Shown in pieces: positions 32,831-43,994 of a stretch of 47,810 nt of DNA (position 1 is its first letter; each line of letters opens with the position of its first letter). The DNA is from Betaproteobacteria bacterium HGW-Betaproteobacteria-6. Its GTDB lineage: Bacteria > Pseudomonadota > Gammaproteobacteria > Burkholderiales > Rhodocyclaceae. The notes beneath the pieces were generated by a model, which saw only the letters and a program-made list of their open reading frames with translations, had not been told where the DNA came from and made no database searches. Made by a program: the position numbers and the translations under genes. The DNA is taken from the NCBI GenBank assembly GCA_002842145.1, contig PHCF01000055.1, positions 1 through 47,810 on the forward strand, in the 5' to 3' direction.

Positions 32831-35800
32831 ATGCTATCTGACCTCTTTGCGGGCACGCTCCGCTTCTTGTTGCTGGGGATCCTGGTTGGCCTGCCATGTT
32901 CCGTGCCGGCCGCGATGCCTGAAAAGGTGGTTTTACAGCTCAAGTGGTTCCATCAGTTCCAGTTTGCCGGCTACTACGCGGCCAAATCCCAAGGCTACTA
33001 TGCAGCAGAGGGCCTGGACGTCGATATTCGTCCGCTCGACCCGAAAACGAACGTGGTGGAGCAGGTCACCTCCGGCGCGGCACAGTACGGAATCGGCGAT
33101 TCCGGAATCATTGCCGCCTACGCGCAAGGGGCCAGGATTGTCGCGCTGGCTGCAATTTATCAGCACGATCCCCTGGTTTTCATCAGCCGGCGCGAAGCGG
33201 GAATCATCAGTCCCTATGAAATGAAAGGCAAGCGCCTAATGTTTGACAGCAAGGGCAGCGACGAGGGGCCGTTGCGCGCGATGCTGGTTGAAGCCGGCGT
33301 TATGCCGGGGACGTACACCTATGTGCAGCACACCTACAACAAGGAGGATCTGGTCGACCGCAAGGTGGATGTGATGTCGGCCTATCTGACTGACCAGCTC
33401 TATTATTTCCGACAGCGCGGCATACCGATCGACGTCATCAACCCGCAAAGCTACGGCATCGATGTCTACGGCGACATGCTGTTCACCAGCGAAAAGGAAC
33501 TCGAAGCGCATCCCGACCGCGCCGAACGCTTCCGGCGTGCCAGCCTGAAGGGCTGGGCGTATGCGTTGACGCATAGCGAGGAGTTGATCCAGCTGATCAA
33601 GAATGAATACGGGAGTGCGCTGACGCTGGGGCATTTGCAGTTCGAGGCGGAGGAGTCCCGCAAACTGATTCTGCCGGAAAGCATCCCGCTCGGTTTGATC
33701 GATGCCGGCCGCCTGCGGCGACTGGCCTCGGTCTATTCGGAACACCGGTTGGCGCCGCGGCTGTCGGAACGGCAATTGCAGAATTTTGTGCTGGGCAATC
33801 GTCAGTCGCTGGCCTTGACCGACGAGGAAAAGCAGTGGCTCACGGCACATCCGGTGATCCGGGTTGGCATTGACCGGGACTTTGCGCCCTATGAGTGGCT
33901 TGACGAAAAGAGCCAGTTCCGTGGCATGAATGCCGAAATCCTGCGTTTGCTGGAAACGCGTCTGGGCGTGCGCTTCGAGGTGGTCAAGGGCAAAACATGG
34001 CAACAGACGCTCGACATGGCGCGAGACGGCGAACTCGACATGTTGACCGACGCGGTGGACACGGCCGAGCGCCGCGCCTACCTGACTTTTACACGGCCCT
34101 TTATCAGTTCGCCGATCATCATCATCAACGACGGTCGCAATGGCTACGTCGGCAATCTCGACAATCTCCGCGGGAAACGGGTAGCGGTGAAGCAGGGTTA
34201 CTTCATGCAAGAGGTCCTGGCCCGCGAATATCCCAAAATCGAGTTGATTTCCACGGTCGACGAGCTGGCCGCCTTCGATTTGATCAAGGCCGGTGAGGCC
34301 GCCGCCTATGTTGGCGACGCGCCATCGCTGAACTACCTGATTCAGCAAACCGGTGCATTGAACCTGCGATTTTCGGGCAATACCGAATTCACCAGCGGCC
34401 ATAGCATGGCGGTCACTCTCCGCCATCCCGAACTGCTCAGCATCCTCGACAAGACGCTGGCGGCGATACCGCAAAACCAGATGGACGACATTCTCAACCG
34501 CTGGATGAGCGTGCACATTGAACAAGGTATCTCCAAGGAAAAGGTCATGACCTATGGCCTGGTGATTTTTACCGTGTTGCTGCTTGTCGCCTTGTGGAAC
34601 TATCGCCTGCATCAGGTCGTCGCGGCACGGCGGCGGGCGGAAAAGCAGCTGGCCGAGTTCAGCCGGGATTTCGAGTCTTTCCTCGAACAGACTACCGACT
34701 TCATCTATTTCAAGGATGCAAACGGCTGTTTCCGTTTTTGCAGCCAGACGCTGGCCAACATTACCGGGCATGCCAGTTGGCGCGACATGATCGGAAAACA
34801 CGGCCTCGACGTCTTCCCGCAGGATACGGCGCGGATCTATTACGAAGAGGAATTGCCGATCTTTGCCGAAGGCAAGCCGCTGTTGAACAAGGTCGACCCT
34901 TATTACGACACACAGGGACAGCCCGGTCACGTGTTGACCAACAAATGGCCTTTGTTCGATGAGCAGGGCAAGGTTGTCGGCATCTTTGGCATCAGCCGCG
35001 ACATCTCCGAGCGGATGCGCCTCGACAAGGAGATGGAGGCTTACCGCAACGATCTGGAAAGCATGGTCGAACTACGCACGGCCGATTTGAAATCGGCGCA
35101 CGCCAAATTGCTCGACACGCAATTCGCCATGGAAAAGGCCGGCATTGGCATTCGCTGGATCAACGCCAATACGGGGCGCGTTCTGTACACCAACCGATAT
35201 GCGGCAGAAATGCTTGGATACAGTGTCGATGAAATGCTCGCGATGAGCGTTCAGGACTTTGACCCGAATTGTCAGGAGATAGAACTCGGGCAAATCATCG
35301 ACAATCTTCGGAACAAGGGGCATGGCGAAGTTGAAACGCTCAACCGCGCCAAGGATGGGCGCTTGATTCCGGTAGCGATTTCGACTTATTACATCCCGGG
35401 GCAGGGCGAGACCCCGGCCCGACTGATCGGATTCGTCACCGATATTACCCAGCGCAAGGAGGCCGAGAGGTTGCTGCATGAGGCCAAGGAGGCAGCCGAA
35501 GCCGCCAATGTGGCGAAGAGTGCCTTCCTGGCCAACATGAGCCATGAAATCCGCACCCCGCTCAACGCCATCACCGGCATGGCCCACATTCTGCGTCGGA
35601 CGGGGCTTTCCCCGGTACAGACCGACAAGCTCAACAAGATCGAAGCCGCCAGCAGCCATCTGCTTGAGATCATCAACGCCATCCTCGACCTCTCGAAGAT
35701 CGAAGCCGGCAAGTTTGTGCTGGAAGACGCCCCGATTCATGTCGAGGCCATGCTTGGCAACATCACCTCGATGCTGTCCCAGAAAGCAATGGAAAAAGGC

Positions 35801-36646
35801 GTTACTTTCAATATCGAAACGGTGGCGCTGCCCCACAACCTTCACGGCGACGCCACCCGCTTGCAACAGGCCCTGATCAACTACGTCGCCAACGCCATCA
35901 AATTCACGGAGGCCGGGCGCATCACCCTGAAAGTGAAGGAAGAGTCGCACACTAACGAGACGGCCACGCTGCGTTTCGAGGTCGAAGACACCGGCCCCGG
36001 CATCGCCCGGGAAGCCATCCCCAAACTCTTCGGCGCCTTCGAGCAGGCCGACAACTCGATGACGCGCAAGTACGGTGGCACCGGTCTGGGCCTGGCGATC
36101 ACCAAAAAGCTGGCTGAAATCATGGGCGGCTCGGCTGGGGTCAGCAGTACCGAAGGCAAGGGCAGCACCTTTTGGTTTACGGCTGTCCTCAAGAAAGGCG
36201 GGCAGGGTGCCCCGAAACCTGCCGTCGTCGATGGCGATGCGGTCGCCCGGGGAATCGTGCTCGGGCATGCCGGCAAGCGCATCCTGCTCGCCGAGGACGA
36301 ATTGATCAATCGGGAAATCGCCCAGCAGTTGCTGGAGGATGTCGGACTCGAGGTTGACATCGCCGAGGATGGCCGGGAAGCGGTCGAGAAGGCAAGCTCG
36401 GGCAGCTATGCCGCGATCCTCATGGACATGCAAATGCCGCACATGGACGGTCTCGAAGCGACACGCCGGATCAGGCTGTCACCGGGATGCTCGGCAACGC
36501 CCATTCTGGCGATGACGGCGAATGTTTTCGCCGAGGACAGGGCGCGCTGCTTCGAGTCCGGGATGGATGACTTCATCGCCAAACCGGTCACGCCGGAAAT
36601 CCTGTACATGACCCTGCTCAAGTGGCTGGAATCGAAGGGCCGTTGA
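32831..36646 (+). CDS. Hybrid kinase with tandem NMT1 and SBP3 sensor domains
   Basis: 1271 residues. Signal peptide 1-28, a periplasmic NMT1/THI5-like domain 31-300 ([13 protein letters not shown]), then a family 3 solute-binding domain 335-562 ([12 protein letters not shown]), TM 574-594, PAS 615-728, PAS 762-878, HisKA with H905 ([10 protein letters not shown]), ATPase with D-T-G-P-G-I and G-G-T-G-L-G-L, and a receiver with D1199. Two different binding-protein folds in series suggest sensing of a pyrimidine-like or sulfonate-like compound and an amino-acid-like compound. The kinase core closely resembles that of the kinase at 9628. No response regulator with an output domain is adjacent. 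A strong terminator follows. Confidence 0.92.
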   Translation: MLSDLFAGTLRFLLLGILVGLPCSVPAAMPEKVVLQLKWFHQFQFAGYYAAKSQGYYAAEGLDVDIRPLDPKTNVVEQVTSGAAQYGIGDSGIIAAYAQGARIVALAAIYQHDPLVFISRREAGIISPYEMKGKRLMFDSKGSDEGPLRAMLVEAGVMPGTYTYVQHTYNKEDLVDRKVDVMSAYLTDQLYYFRQRGIPIDVINPQSYGIDVYGDMLFTSEKELEAHPDRAERFRRASLKGWAYALTHSEELIQLIKNEYGSALTLGHLQFEAEESRKLILPESIPLGLIDAGRLRRLASVYSEHRLAPRLSERQLQNFVLGNRQSLALTDEEKQWLTAHPVIRVGIDRDFAPYEWLDEKSQFRGMNAEILRLLETRLGVRFEVVKGKTWQQTLDMARDGELDMLTDAVDTAERRAYLTFTRPFISSPIIIINDGRNGYVGNLDNLRGKRVAVKQGYFMQEVLAREYPKIELISTVDELAAFDLIKAGEAAAYVGDAPSLNYLIQQTGALNLRFSGNTEFTSGHSMAVTLRHPELLSILDKTLAAIPQNQMDDILNRWMSVHIEQGISKEKVMTYGLVIFTVLLLVALWNYRLHQVVAARRRAEKQLAEFSRDFESFLEQTTDFIYFKDANGCFRFCSQTLANITGHASWRDMIGKHGLDVFPQDTARIYYEEELPIFAEGKPLLNKVDPYYDTQGQPGHVLTNKWPLFDEQGKVVGIFGISRDISERMRLDKEMEAYRNDLESMVELRTADLKSAHAKLLDTQFAMEKAGIGIRWINANTGRVLYTNRYAAEMLGYSVDEMLAMSVQDFDPNCQEIELGQIIDNLRNKGHGEVETLNRAKDGRLIPVAISTYYIPGQGETPARLIGFVTDITQRKEAERLLHEAKEAAEAANVAKSAFLANMSHEIRTPLNAITGMAHILRRTGLSPVQTDKLNKIEAASSHLLEIINAILDLSKIEAGKFVLEDAPIHVEAMLGNITSMLSQKAMEKGVTFNIETVALPHNLHGDATRLQQALINYVANAIKFTEAGRITLKVKEESHTNETATLRFEVEDTGPGIAREAIPKLFGAFEQADNSMTRKYGGTGLGLAITKKLAEIMGGSAGVSSTEGKGSTFWFTAVLKKGGQGAPKPAVVDGDAVARGIVLGHAGKRILLAEDELINREIAQQLLEDVGLEVDIAEDGREAVEKASSGSYAAILMDMQMPHMDGLEATRRIRLSPGCSATPILAMTANVFAEDRARCFESGMDDFIAKPVTPEILYMTLLKWLESKGR

Positions 36647-36708
36647 GCAACCGCTTTGTTGCCCGCCATGTATTCAGGATTGGGTGGCTGGGGTCCGGAA
36701 AAACAAAA

Positions 36709-36731
36709 CCCCCGATTTATCGGGGGTTTTT
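36709..36731. terminator. Bidirectional terminator between kinase and sodB
   Basis: CCCCCGA, loop TTTA, TCGGGGG, then TTTTT; AAAA precedes the stem, so it also works for the convergent sodB gene. Confidence 0.93.
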
Positions 36732-36776
36732 GATGCTTCGGGATTCGGCATTGCCATCCCCGAAAGGGCGATCGAA

Positions 36777-37361
36777 TCAGGCGAAGTTGGCTTCGGCGAA
36801 CGACCAGTTAACCATCGAAGCCAGGTAGGTTTCGACGAATTTCGGACGCATGTTGCGGTAGTCGATGTAGTAGGCGTGTTCCCAGACGTCGACGCAGAGC
36901 AGAGCCTTGTCGCCGGTGGTCAGCGGGGTGCCGGCGGCGCCCATGTTGACGATGTCGACCGAACCATCGGCCTTCTTGACCAGCCAGGTCCAGCCGGAAC
37001 CGAAGTTGCCGACGGCAGAGGTCTGGAAAGCGGTCTTGAAGGCGTCGAGTGAACCCCACTTGGCGTCGATGGCGGCAGCCAGGGCGCCCTTCGGTGCGCC
37101 GCCGCCGTTCGGGGTCAGGCAGTTCCAGAAGAAGGTGTGGTTCCAGACCTGGGCGGCGTTGTTGTAGATGCCACCGGCCGGGGCTTTCTTGACGATGGCT
37201 TCGAGGTCGAGGTTTTCGTACTCGGTGCCCTTGATCAGGTTGTTCAGGTTGGTGACATAGGCCTGATGGTGCTTGCTGTAGTGGTAGTCAAAGGTCTCGG
37301 CCGACATGTGCGGGGCAAGGGCGTCTTTGGCAAACGGCAGGGCGGGCAGTTGGTGTTCCAT
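36777..37361 (-). CDS. sodB: Iron superoxide dismutase
   Basis: 194 residues, the standard SodB length. Metal ligands are H27, H75 (V-W-N-H-T-F-F-W), D158 and H162 (D-V-W-E-H-A-Y-Y-I-D-Y). The local motif F-F-W-N-C-L-T-P-N and the close likeness to E. coli SodB favour the iron form, though cambialistic use of Mn cannot be excluded. It is cytoplasmic and removes superoxide. It lies 43 bases downstream of xseA on the same strand and shares a terminator with the kinase. Confidence 0.96.
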   Translation of the reverse strand: MEHQLPALPFAKDALAPHMSAETFDYHYSKHHQAYVTNLNNLIKGTEYENLDLEAIVKKAPAGGIYNNAAQVWNHTFFWNCLTPNGGGAPKGALAAAIDAKWGSLDAFKTAFQTSAVGNFGSGWTWLVKKADGSVDIVNMGAAGTPLTTGDKALLCVDVWEHAYYIDYRNMRPKFVETYLASMVNWSFAEANFA

Positions 37362-37404
37362 TTATGTTCTCCGTTGGGTTTTGATGAGGGGTGAATCGAA
37401 AATT

Positions 37405-38757
37405 CTAGTCAGCTTCCGGGTTGGCGACAACCTGATTTACCGTGGCTTCGGCCGAACCGCTGGCAAAGCGTAGTCTGAGCAGGTCGCCGGGGCTTAATCG
37501 GGTGGCATCGCGGATGGCCCGGCCATCGGCGCCCATGGCAAGGGTGTAACCTCGCGACAGGACGGCGTGTGGGTCAAGCTGGGTCAGACTGTTGCCGAGC
37601 GAATTTAGTTTCCCTGAATAGTGAGAAATTGCCCACTGGGTCTGCCGGGACAGGCGATATTGCAGGTGGGCGATGCCGTCGGCCAGCTGCGCCGGGTGGG
37701 GGCGGGCGCTGGCGTGGCGCTGGCCGAGGGAGTGCAGGCGGACGGCGCAGTGCTCGGTTTGGCGGCGCAGGGCGTGGCGCAGGCGGTTGCCCAAGGTTTC
37801 GGCCTCGCGCTGACGCTGACCGATGCGTTCGGCTGGGTGAACGAGGCGGGTAGCCAGCCAGTCGAGGCGTTGCAGCTGATCGGACAGTGTCCGGTCCATG
37901 CGCCGGCCGAGGAGGTTTTCGAGCTGGGTCAGGCGGTCGACCAGGGCGTCGCGGTCGGGGCTGGCCAGTTCAGCGGCGGCGGTCGGCGTCGGGGCGCGCA
38001 GGTCGGCGGCGAAGTCGGCAATGGTGAAGTCGGTTTCGTGCCCGACGCCGGAAACGACGGGAATGATTGAGGCGTTGATGGCGCGGGCGACGCACTCTTC
38101 GTTGAAGGCCCAGAGGTCTTCGATGCTGCCGCCGCCGCGACACAGGATGATCGCATCACAATCGCTGTTGGCCGCTTGAGTGATGGCTTCGGCAATCTTG
38201 GTGCCGGCGCCTTCGCCCTGGACGGGCGTCGGGAAGAGCGTGATGGCCACATGCGGCGCGCGCCGGTGCAGGGTGGTCAGGACGTCGCGCAACGCGGCGG
38301 CTTGCGGGCTGGTGACGACGGCCACGCGGCGCGGGAAGGTTGGCAACGGTTTCTTGCGGTCAACGGCAAAAATGCCCTCATTTTCAAGTTTGGCCTTGAG
38401 TTGCAGGAAGCGCTCGAAAAGGTCGCCCTGGCCGGCCCGACGGACGGCTTCGACATTGAGCTGGAATTCGCCGCGCGGCTCGTAGAACGAAACCAGCACG
38501 CGGGCTTCTATCTTCTGCCCGTTCTCCAGTCGCCAGCCAATCACTTGCGCCCGGCTTCGCCACATGACGCAGCGCACCTGGGCGTTGGCGTCCTTGAGCG
38601 AAAAGTAAACGTGGCCGGAGGCGGCGTAGGTCAGGTTGGAAATTTCGCCGCTTACCCAGCTCAGCGGGAAGGCGGATTCGAGGCAATCCCGGACTTTTCT
38701 ATTCAGGCTGGATACGCTGAGGACGGCGTTGCTGACAGGTGGAATGGCATTTTGCAT
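37405..38757 (-). CDS. xseA: Exodeoxyribonuclease VII large subunit
   Basis: 450 residues. An N-terminal OB fold (about 10-110: V-S-G-E-I-S-N-L), the conserved K-K-P-L-P-T-F-P followed by V-A-V-V-T-S-P, and the catalytic G-G-G-S-I-E-D-L-W-A-F-N with G-V-G-H-E-T-D are all present. XseA with several XseB subunits degrades single-stranded DNA into short fragments. xseB is not next to it. It is divergent from exbB, with a 283-base regulatory region between. Confidence 0.95.
   Translation of the reverse strand: MQNAIPPVSNAVLSVSSLNRKVRDCLESAFPLSWVSGEISNLTYAASGHVYFSLKDANAQVRCVMWRSRAQVIGWRLENGQKIEARVLVSFYEPRGEFQLNVEAVRRAGQGDLFERFLQLKAKLENEGIFAVDRKKPLPTFPRRVAVVTSPQAAALRDVLTTLHRRAPHVAITLFPTPVQGEGAGTKIAEAITQAANSDCDAIILCRGGGSIEDLWAFNEECVARAINASIIPVVSGVGHETDFTIADFAADLRAPTPTAAAELASPDRDALVDRLTQLENLLGRRMDRTLSDQLQRLDWLATRLVHPAERIGQRQREAETLGNRLRHALRRQTEHCAVRLHSLGQRHASARPHPAQLADGIAHLQYRLSRQTQWAISHYSGKLNSLGNSLTQLDPHAVLSRGYTLAMGADGRAIRDATRLSPGDLLRLRFASGSAEATVNQVVANPEAD
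38352..38388 (+). repeat. Repeat-like segment in xseA
   Basis: TTGCGGTCAACGGCAAAAA and a diverged tail (CATTTTCAAG). It encodes F-A-V-D-R-K-K just before the conserved K-P-L-P of XseA. The match is weak and could be chance. Confidence 0.3.
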
Positions 38758-38908
38758 TGTTCGATTGTAACCCGTGGCACTTTTTTTCTGTCTCTTGTTG
38801 ACAGCGTTTTATTTTGTTAAGTATTTGATTTTTAAAGGTGTAAATAACATGCCTTGTTTTTTGGCAGAGTATAAAAAATCCTTTGCTGGGTAGGGTTTAG
38901 CACAACTG

Positions 38909-38951
38909 ATGACACGTCATTCACAGACTTATCCACAGCTTTTGGGGATAA
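38909..38951. promoter_or_regulatory. Palindrome and paired DnaA-box-like sites between xseA and exbB
   Basis: ATGACACGTCAT (38909-38920) is a perfect 12-base palindrome. TTATCCACA (38929-38937) is an exact DnaA box, and 38943-38951 on the other strand reads TTATCCCCA, one mismatch from it. The pair also forms a 7-base stem (CTTATCC/GGATAAG). The rest of the 283-base gap is AT-rich, with a TTGACA at about 38798. Regulation by DnaA is a guess. Confidence 0.4.
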
Positions 38952-39040
38952 GCCGCGCCAACCCCGCCATTTCGTCGCTTGCCCTGAGGCGGGGGGCAGG
39001 GCAGAATTGCGGGCTAATGTTTCATCAAGGATAAATTCAC

Positions 39041-39649
39041 GTGTTAGCTATCGTTCAAGCGGCCGGCTGGCCGATCTACCCCTTGTTGTTGGCGTCGATC
39101 ATTTCGGTGGCGCTGATCATCGAGCGACTGGTTTCCCTTCGCCGCAACAAGGTTGTCCCGGCCGGCCTGCTCAAGCGCGCAGTGGGTGAGTTCAAGCGCG
39201 GCGCCAACAACGACAAGCTGCTTGAGGATCTTGATGGCCATTCGCCGCTCGGTCGTGTGTTGTCGGCTGGCCTGCGCAACGTCAATGCCTCGCGTGAAAT
39301 CATGAAGGAATCAATAGAGGAAGCCGGCTCGGCCGTCTCCCATGATCTGAATCGCTATCTGACCACGCTCGGCACCATCGCCTCGATCAGTCCGCTCATG
39401 GGCCTGTTCGGCACCGTGGTCGGGATGATCGAAATCTTCGGCTCGCAGTCGCCGACCGGCGTCGCCAACCCGATGCAGTTGGCGCACGGCATTTCCATCG
39501 CGCTGTATAACACCGGCTTCGGTATTTTCATTGCCATTCCCAGTCTCATCTTCTGGCGGCATTTCCGCGCCTTGGTTGATGGCTTTGTCGTCGAGATGGA
39601 GCAGCAGGCCGTACGTCTCGTCGAATACATGCACGGCGACCGGAAGTAA
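39041..39649 (+). CDS. exbB: MotA/TolQ/ExbB proton channel protein
   Basis: 202 residues with three membrane helices (about 8-30, 103-130 and 145-170) and the family motifs G-T-I-A-S-I-S-P-L-M-G-L-F-G-T-V-V-G-M and N-T-G-F-G-I. With ExbD it uses the proton gradient to energise TonB-type or Tol-type outer-membrane processes. It starts with GTG 39041. It is the first gene of exbB-exbD-lpxK-ycaR-kdsB, a common betaproteobacterial order. Whether it works with TonB or Tol is not shown by the sequence. Confidence 0.9.
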   Translation: MLAIVQAAGWPIYPLLLASIISVALIIERLVSLRRNKVVPAGLLKRAVGEFKRGANNDKLLEDLDGHSPLGRVLSAGLRNVNASREIMKESIEEAGSAVSHDLNRYLTTLGTIASISPLMGLFGTVVGMIEIFGSQSPTGVANPMQLAHGISIALYNTGFGIFIAIPSLIFWRHFRALVDGFVVEMEQQAVRLVEYMHGDRK

Positions 39650-39652
39650 GCG

Positions 39653-40066
39653 ATGAATTTCCAGCGCGGGCGCAGCCGGGAAGAGCCGGAAATCAACCTG
39701 ATTCCGATGATCGACGTATTGCTGGTCATCATCATCTTCCTGATGCTGACCACCACCTACGCCAAGTTCTCGGGCCTCGAGATCAACCTGCCGACAGCCG
39801 ATGCCAGCAAACAGGTCGAGCAGCCCAACGAGGTCAATGTCGCGGTGACGGCCAGCGGCCAGATACTGATCAATAAATCGCCGTTGGCGGCCAGTGACGT
39901 CACGAGTATTTCCGAAGGCTTGCGGCGCGCTGCAGGCGGCCGCGAAGATCCGCTGATCGTCATCAACGCCGATGCCAAGGCGACGCATCAAAGCGTGGTC
40001 GATGTCATGCAGGCGGCGCAGACGGCCGGTTATCCGCACATTTCCTTCGCCACCCAGAATCGCTGA
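39653..40066 (+). CDS. exbD: ExbD/TolR biopolymer transport protein
   Basis: 137 residues: a cytoplasmic N-terminus (E-P-E-I-N-L-I-P-M), one membrane helix containing the proton-carrying aspartate (M-I-D-V-L-L-V-I-I-I-F), and a periplasmic domain (about 45-137). It starts 3 bases after exbB stops and its stop overlaps lpxK by one base (TGATG). Confidence 0.93.
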   Translation: MNFQRGRSREEPEINLIPMIDVLLVIIIFLMLTTTYAKFSGLEINLPTADASKQVEQPNEVNVAVTASGQILINKSPLAASDVTSISEGLRRAAGGREDPLIVINADAKATHQSVVDVMQAAQTAGYPHISFATQNR

Positions 40067-41064
40067 TGTTTTCTCGCTGGCTGCAGCGACAGTGGTTTGA
40101 GCAACGCCGGCTGACGCCGGCGTTGTGGCTTTTGCTGCCGCTGGCCTGGCTCTACGCCCTGTTGAGTGCGCTGAGTCGTCGGCTGGCCAAGCCGGTGCGG
40201 CTGCCTGTGCCGGTCATCGTGGTCGGTAATCTGATCGTCGGCGGTGCCGGCAAGACGCCGCTAACCCTCTGGCTGGCACAGCAACTCAAGGCGCGCGGCT
40301 GGCAACCGGCGATTGTCAGCCGGGGTTATGGACGCAAGGGTGATGGTGTCATTTCGGTAAGCGCCGATTCGCTGCCGGAAGAGGTGGGCGATGAGCCTTT
40401 GCTCCTGGCTCGCCGGAGCGGGGTGCCAGTCTGGGTCGGGCGCCAGCGCGCGGCGGCGGCTACTGCGTTGCTCTCCGTGCATCCTGACGTTAATGTCGTG
40501 CTTTGCGACGATGGTCTGCAGCACTACGCACTGGACCGTGACGTCGAGTTAGTCGTTTTCGACGCGCGTGGTGCCGGCAACGGCTGGCGTCTGCCAGTCG
40601 GGCCGCTACGCGAGCCGCTGGCGCGACTTGCTACGGTCGACGCGATTATTGGCAATAATTTGAGATCCGGGTTTGGCACCTCGGTGCCGACCTTTGACAT
40701 GACGTTGCAGCCCGCCAGCTTCTATCGCCTCGACGATCCACGGCAAACCTGTTCGGCCGAGAGCTTGCGCAGCCGGGGGGGGCTGTATGCGCTGGCCGGC
40801 ATCGGCAATCCGGGGCGTTTTTTCCAGACGCTGGAATCGCTGGGATTGAACTGCGAAACCCACCCGTTTCCCGACCACCATCGCTATTCGGCCGCCGATC
40901 TGGCTTTCGCCCGGGGTGGCGTCCTGCTGATGACGGAGAAGGATGCAGTAAAATGCGCCGGACTGACGGCGGGTGAAACTTGGGTTCTGCCCGTCGAGGC
41001 CGAGCTTTCGCCGGCCCTTATTGAACTGATTTTGGAGAAACTCCATGGACGCCAGGCTGCTTGA
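40066..41064 (+). CDS. lpxK: Tetraacyldisaccharide 4'-kinase
   Basis: 332 residues. It phosphorylates the 4' position of the lipid A disaccharide precursor. An N-terminal membrane-associated helix (residues 18-34) is followed by a P-loop V-G-G-A-G-K-T-P (about 60-67), D-D-G-L-Q-H (about 150) and the C-terminal H-P-F-P-D-H-H-R-Y. It overlaps the downstream Trm112-like gene by 20 bases, which fits a tightly coupled lipid A/Kdo operon with kdsB. Confidence 0.95.
   Translation: MFSRWLQRQWFEQRRLTPALWLLLPLAWLYALLSALSRRLAKPVRLPVPVIVVGNLIVGGAGKTPLTLWLAQQLKARGWQPAIVSRGYGRKGDGVISVSADSLPEEVGDEPLLLARRSGVPVWVGRQRAAAATALLSVHPDVNVVLCDDGLQHYALDRDVELVVFDARGAGNGWRLPVGPLREPLARLATVDAIIGNNLRSGFGTSVPTFDMTLQPASFYRLDDPRQTCSAESLRSRGGLYALAGIGNPGRFFQTLESLGLNCETHPFPDHHRYSAADLAFARGGVLLMTEKDAVKCAGLTAGETWVLPVEAELSPALIELILEKLHGRQAA
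40630..40666 (+). repeat. Repeat-like segment in lpxK
   Basis: GCTACGGTCGAC is an exact 12-base head match, followed by a diverged tail (AATTTGAGAT). It encodes [10 protein letters not shown], at a position where LpxK proteins normally have a V-D-A-I-like segment, so selection on the protein may explain part of it. Confidence 0.3.
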
Positions 41065-41221
41065 TATTCTCGTCTGCCCGATTTGCAAGGGCAATCTCGA
41101 ACACCGCAAGGCGGAAAAGGAACTGGTCTGCAAACCCTGCAAGCTGGCCTTTCCAATTCGCGATGACATCCCGATCATGCTCGAGGACGAAGCGCGCCAG
41201 CTCAACGCGGACGGACAGTAA
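41045..41221 (+). CDS. ycaR: Trm112-family protein (YcaR/UPF0434)
   Basis: 58 residues with a zinc-ribbon C-P-I-C and C-K-P-C and the family end [10 protein letters not shown]. In other organisms Trm112 proteins are small activators of methyltransferases; the bacterial YcaR role is not settled. It overlaps lpxK by 20 bases and its stop overlaps the kdsB start (TAATG). It is too short and overlapped to be obvious by length alone, but the order lpxK-ycaR-kdsB is widespread. Confidence 0.92.
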   Translation: MDARLLDILVCPICKGNLEHRKAEKELVCKPCKLAFPIRDDIPIMLEDEARQLNADGQ

Positions 41222-41994
41222 TGTCCGGCCTCGCCTTCAAGGTCGTCATCCCGGCGCGCTACGCGTCGACACGATTGCCGGGCAAGCCGCTGCTCGATCT
41301 GGGGGGCAAACCGATGGTCGTTCGGGTGGCCGAGAGAGCCCGCCTGTCGGGCGCCGAGGAAATCTGGGTGGCGACCGATCATGCCGATGTCCGGGCTGCT
41401 GCCGAAGCGCACGAAGTGGCCGCACTGATGACGCGAGGCGACCATCCGACCGGCACCGACCGTCTGGCCGAAGTCGTCGAACAGCGCGGCTGGGGCGGCG
41501 ACACCATCATCGTCAATGTGCAGGGCGACGAGCCGTTGATCGAGCCCGAGGTCATCCTGCAGACGGCCCGCCAATTGGCGGCCTCCGGCGCCGATATTGC
41601 CACCGTCGCGCACCCGATCACCGATCCGGCCGATTTTTTCAATCCGAACGTGGTCAAGGTAGTTTGCCGCGCCGATGGCGACGCGGCGTACTTCTCACGC
41701 GCGCCGATCCCTTATGCCCGTGACCATTTTGCCAGGGAGGCCGGTGGCGAAACCTTGCCGGCCAATTTCCCAGCCTATCGTCACGTCGGTCTGTATGCCT
41801 ATCGCGCCTCGTTTTTGAAGGCTTTTTCCGGGTTGACCGTAGCACCCACCGAACACTTCGAATCGCTCGAGCAATTGCGTGCCTTATGGCATGGCTACCG
41901 CATCAGCGTGACGCTGATTGACGCGGCGCCGGCGCCGGGCGTCGATACGCCCGAAGACGCCGAGCGGATGCGCAAACTGTTTGACCGTCCCTGA
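41221..41994 (+). CDS. kdsB: CMP-Kdo synthetase (3-deoxy-manno-octulosonate cytidylyltransferase)
   Basis: 257 residues. It activates Kdo with CTP for lipopolysaccharide inner-core synthesis. The nucleotide-binding N-terminus [16 protein letters not shown], the N-V-Q-G-D-E-P-L metal/substrate motif and the C-terminal E-S-L-E-Q-L-R-A-L are present. It is the last gene of the lipid A/Kdo operon. The 86 bases to adk hold only the adk ribosome site. Confidence 0.95.
   Translation: MSGLAFKVVIPARYASTRLPGKPLLDLGGKPMVVRVAERARLSGAEEIWVATDHADVRAAAEAHEVAALMTRGDHPTGTDRLAEVVEQRGWGGDTIIVNVQGDEPLIEPEVILQTARQLAASGADIATVAHPITDPADFFNPNVVKVVCRADGDAAYFSRAPIPYARDHFAREAGGETLPANFPAYRHVGLYAYRASFLKAFSGLTVAPTEHFESLEQLRALWHGYRISVTLIDAAPAPGVDTPEDAERMRKLFDRP
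41807..41843 (-). repeat. Repeat-like segment in kdsB
   Basis: On the minus strand GCTACGGTCAACC is exact, then CGGAAAAAGCC and TCAAAAACGA. It overlaps the codons for F-S-G-L-T-V-A-P just before the conserved E-S-L-E-Q-L-R motif. Confidence 0.4.
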
Positions 41995-42080
41995 AATAGC
42001 GAGTAATTTTCCGCCTCTAGAGAACGGCCACCACTGAAGCCGATAAAAAGAATTTTTCGACAAACCCGAGGGACTTATTC

Positions 42081-42699
<619 letters not shown>

Positions 42700-42712
42700 G
42701 AAGGCAACCACG

Positions 42713-43966
42713 GTGAAAAACGCCTTCTACGCACAGTCAGGGGGCGTGACCGCCGTGATCAATGCGACGGCGTGCGGCCTGATCCAGGAAGCACGCCGGC
42801 ATCCCGACAAGATCGGGAAAGTCTACGCCGGGCGCGACGGCATCATCGGCGCCCTGACCGAAGACCTCATCGACACCAGTCTCGAGTCCGACGAAACGAT
42901 TGCCCGCCTGCGCCATACGCCGGGTGGCGCTTTCGGTTCCTGTCGCTACAAGCTGAAGAGTCTCGAACAGCACCGCGCCCAATATGAACGCCTGATTGAC
43001 GTCTTCAAGGCGCACGACATCGGCTACTTCTTCTACAACGGCGGCAACGACTCCATGGATACTGCCTGGAAGGTGTCGCAGATCGCCGAGAAGATGGGCT
43101 ACCCCGTCGTTTGCGTCGGTGTGCCGAAAACGGTAGACAACGATCTGCCGCATACCGATTGCTGCCCCGGCTTCGGTTCGGTTGCAAAATATGTTGCCAC
43201 CTCGATTCGCGAAGCCGGCTACGACGTTGCCTCGATGGCTCGTACCTCAACCAGGATTTTCGTGCTCGAGGTCATGGGGCGCCACGCCGGTTGGATTACT
43301 GCCGCCTGCGGCCTGGCATCGGAGATGGCCGGCGAGCCGCCACATATTCTGCTCTTTCCCGAAGTGCCGTTCGATCCGGAGCGTTTCCTTGCACGGGCAG
43401 ATGAATGCGTCAAGCAATATGGCTATTGCACCGTCGCCGTCTCCGAAGGCTTGTCTGACGCTTCCGGCAAACTGATCGCCGAATCCGGCAGCAAGGATGC
43501 TTTTGGGCATTCCCAACTGGGCGGTGTCGGCCAGATGGTCGCCCAGTTGATCAAGGACAAGCTTGGCTACAAATATCACTGGGCGCTAGCCGATTATCTG
43601 CAACGCTCTGCTCGTCACCTGGCATCGCGTACAGACCTCGAACAGGCCCATGCGCTGGGCGTTGCTGCGGTCGACCTGGCTTTGCAGGGAAAAAATGCCG
43701 TGATGGCGACGATCGAGCGCCTCGCCGATAGCCCGTATCGTTGGCAAATTGGCAATGCACCACTGGCTGAAATTGCCAACGTCGAGCGCAAGATGCCGGC
43801 CGAGTTCATTACACCTGATGGCTTTCATATCACGGATGCCTGCAGGACCTATTTGCAACCATTGATCGAAGGCGAAGAGCCGCCGCCGTATCGCCACGGA
43901 TTGCCGGATTACGTTCGCTTGAAGAACCTGTCGGTGCCAAGAAAGCTGGAGGCATTCACAGTCTGA
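42713..43966 (+). CDS. pfp: PPi-dependent 6-phosphofructokinase
   Basis: 417 residues, GTG start at 42713. It interconverts fructose 6-phosphate and fructose 1,6-bisphosphate with pyrophosphate as phosphoryl donor. The donor-binding motif is G-G-N-D-S (110-114), where ATP enzymes have G-G-D-G-T, and the P-K-T-V-D-N-D motif (138-144) carries the lysine typical of PPi enzymes. It is followed by the pyrophosphatase hppA, which handles the same metabolite. Confidence 0.94.
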   Translation: MKNAFYAQSGGVTAVINATACGLIQEARRHPDKIGKVYAGRDGIIGALTEDLIDTSLESDETIARLRHTPGGAFGSCRYKLKSLEQHRAQYERLIDVFKAHDIGYFFYNGGNDSMDTAWKVSQIAEKMGYPVVCVGVPKTVDNDLPHTDCCPGFGSVAKYVATSIREAGYDVASMARTSTRIFVLEVMGRHAGWITAACGLASEMAGEPPHILLFPEVPFDPERFLARADECVKQYGYCTVAVSEGLSDASGKLIAESGSKDAFGHSQLGGVGQMVAQLIKDKLGYKYHWALADYLQRSARHLASRTDLEQAHALGVAAVDLALQGKNAVMATIERLADSPYRWQIGNAPLAEIANVERKMPAEFITPDGFHITDACRTYLQPLIEGEEPPPYRHGLPDYVRLKNLSVPRKLEAFTV

Positions 43967-43994
43967 TTTTTTTGTCTGTCAAAGGGGGAGAGTA

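Noticed and set aside
38909-38951. Origin of replication
   Set aside because: Only two DnaA-like boxes, and no dnaA, dnaN or gyrB nearby.
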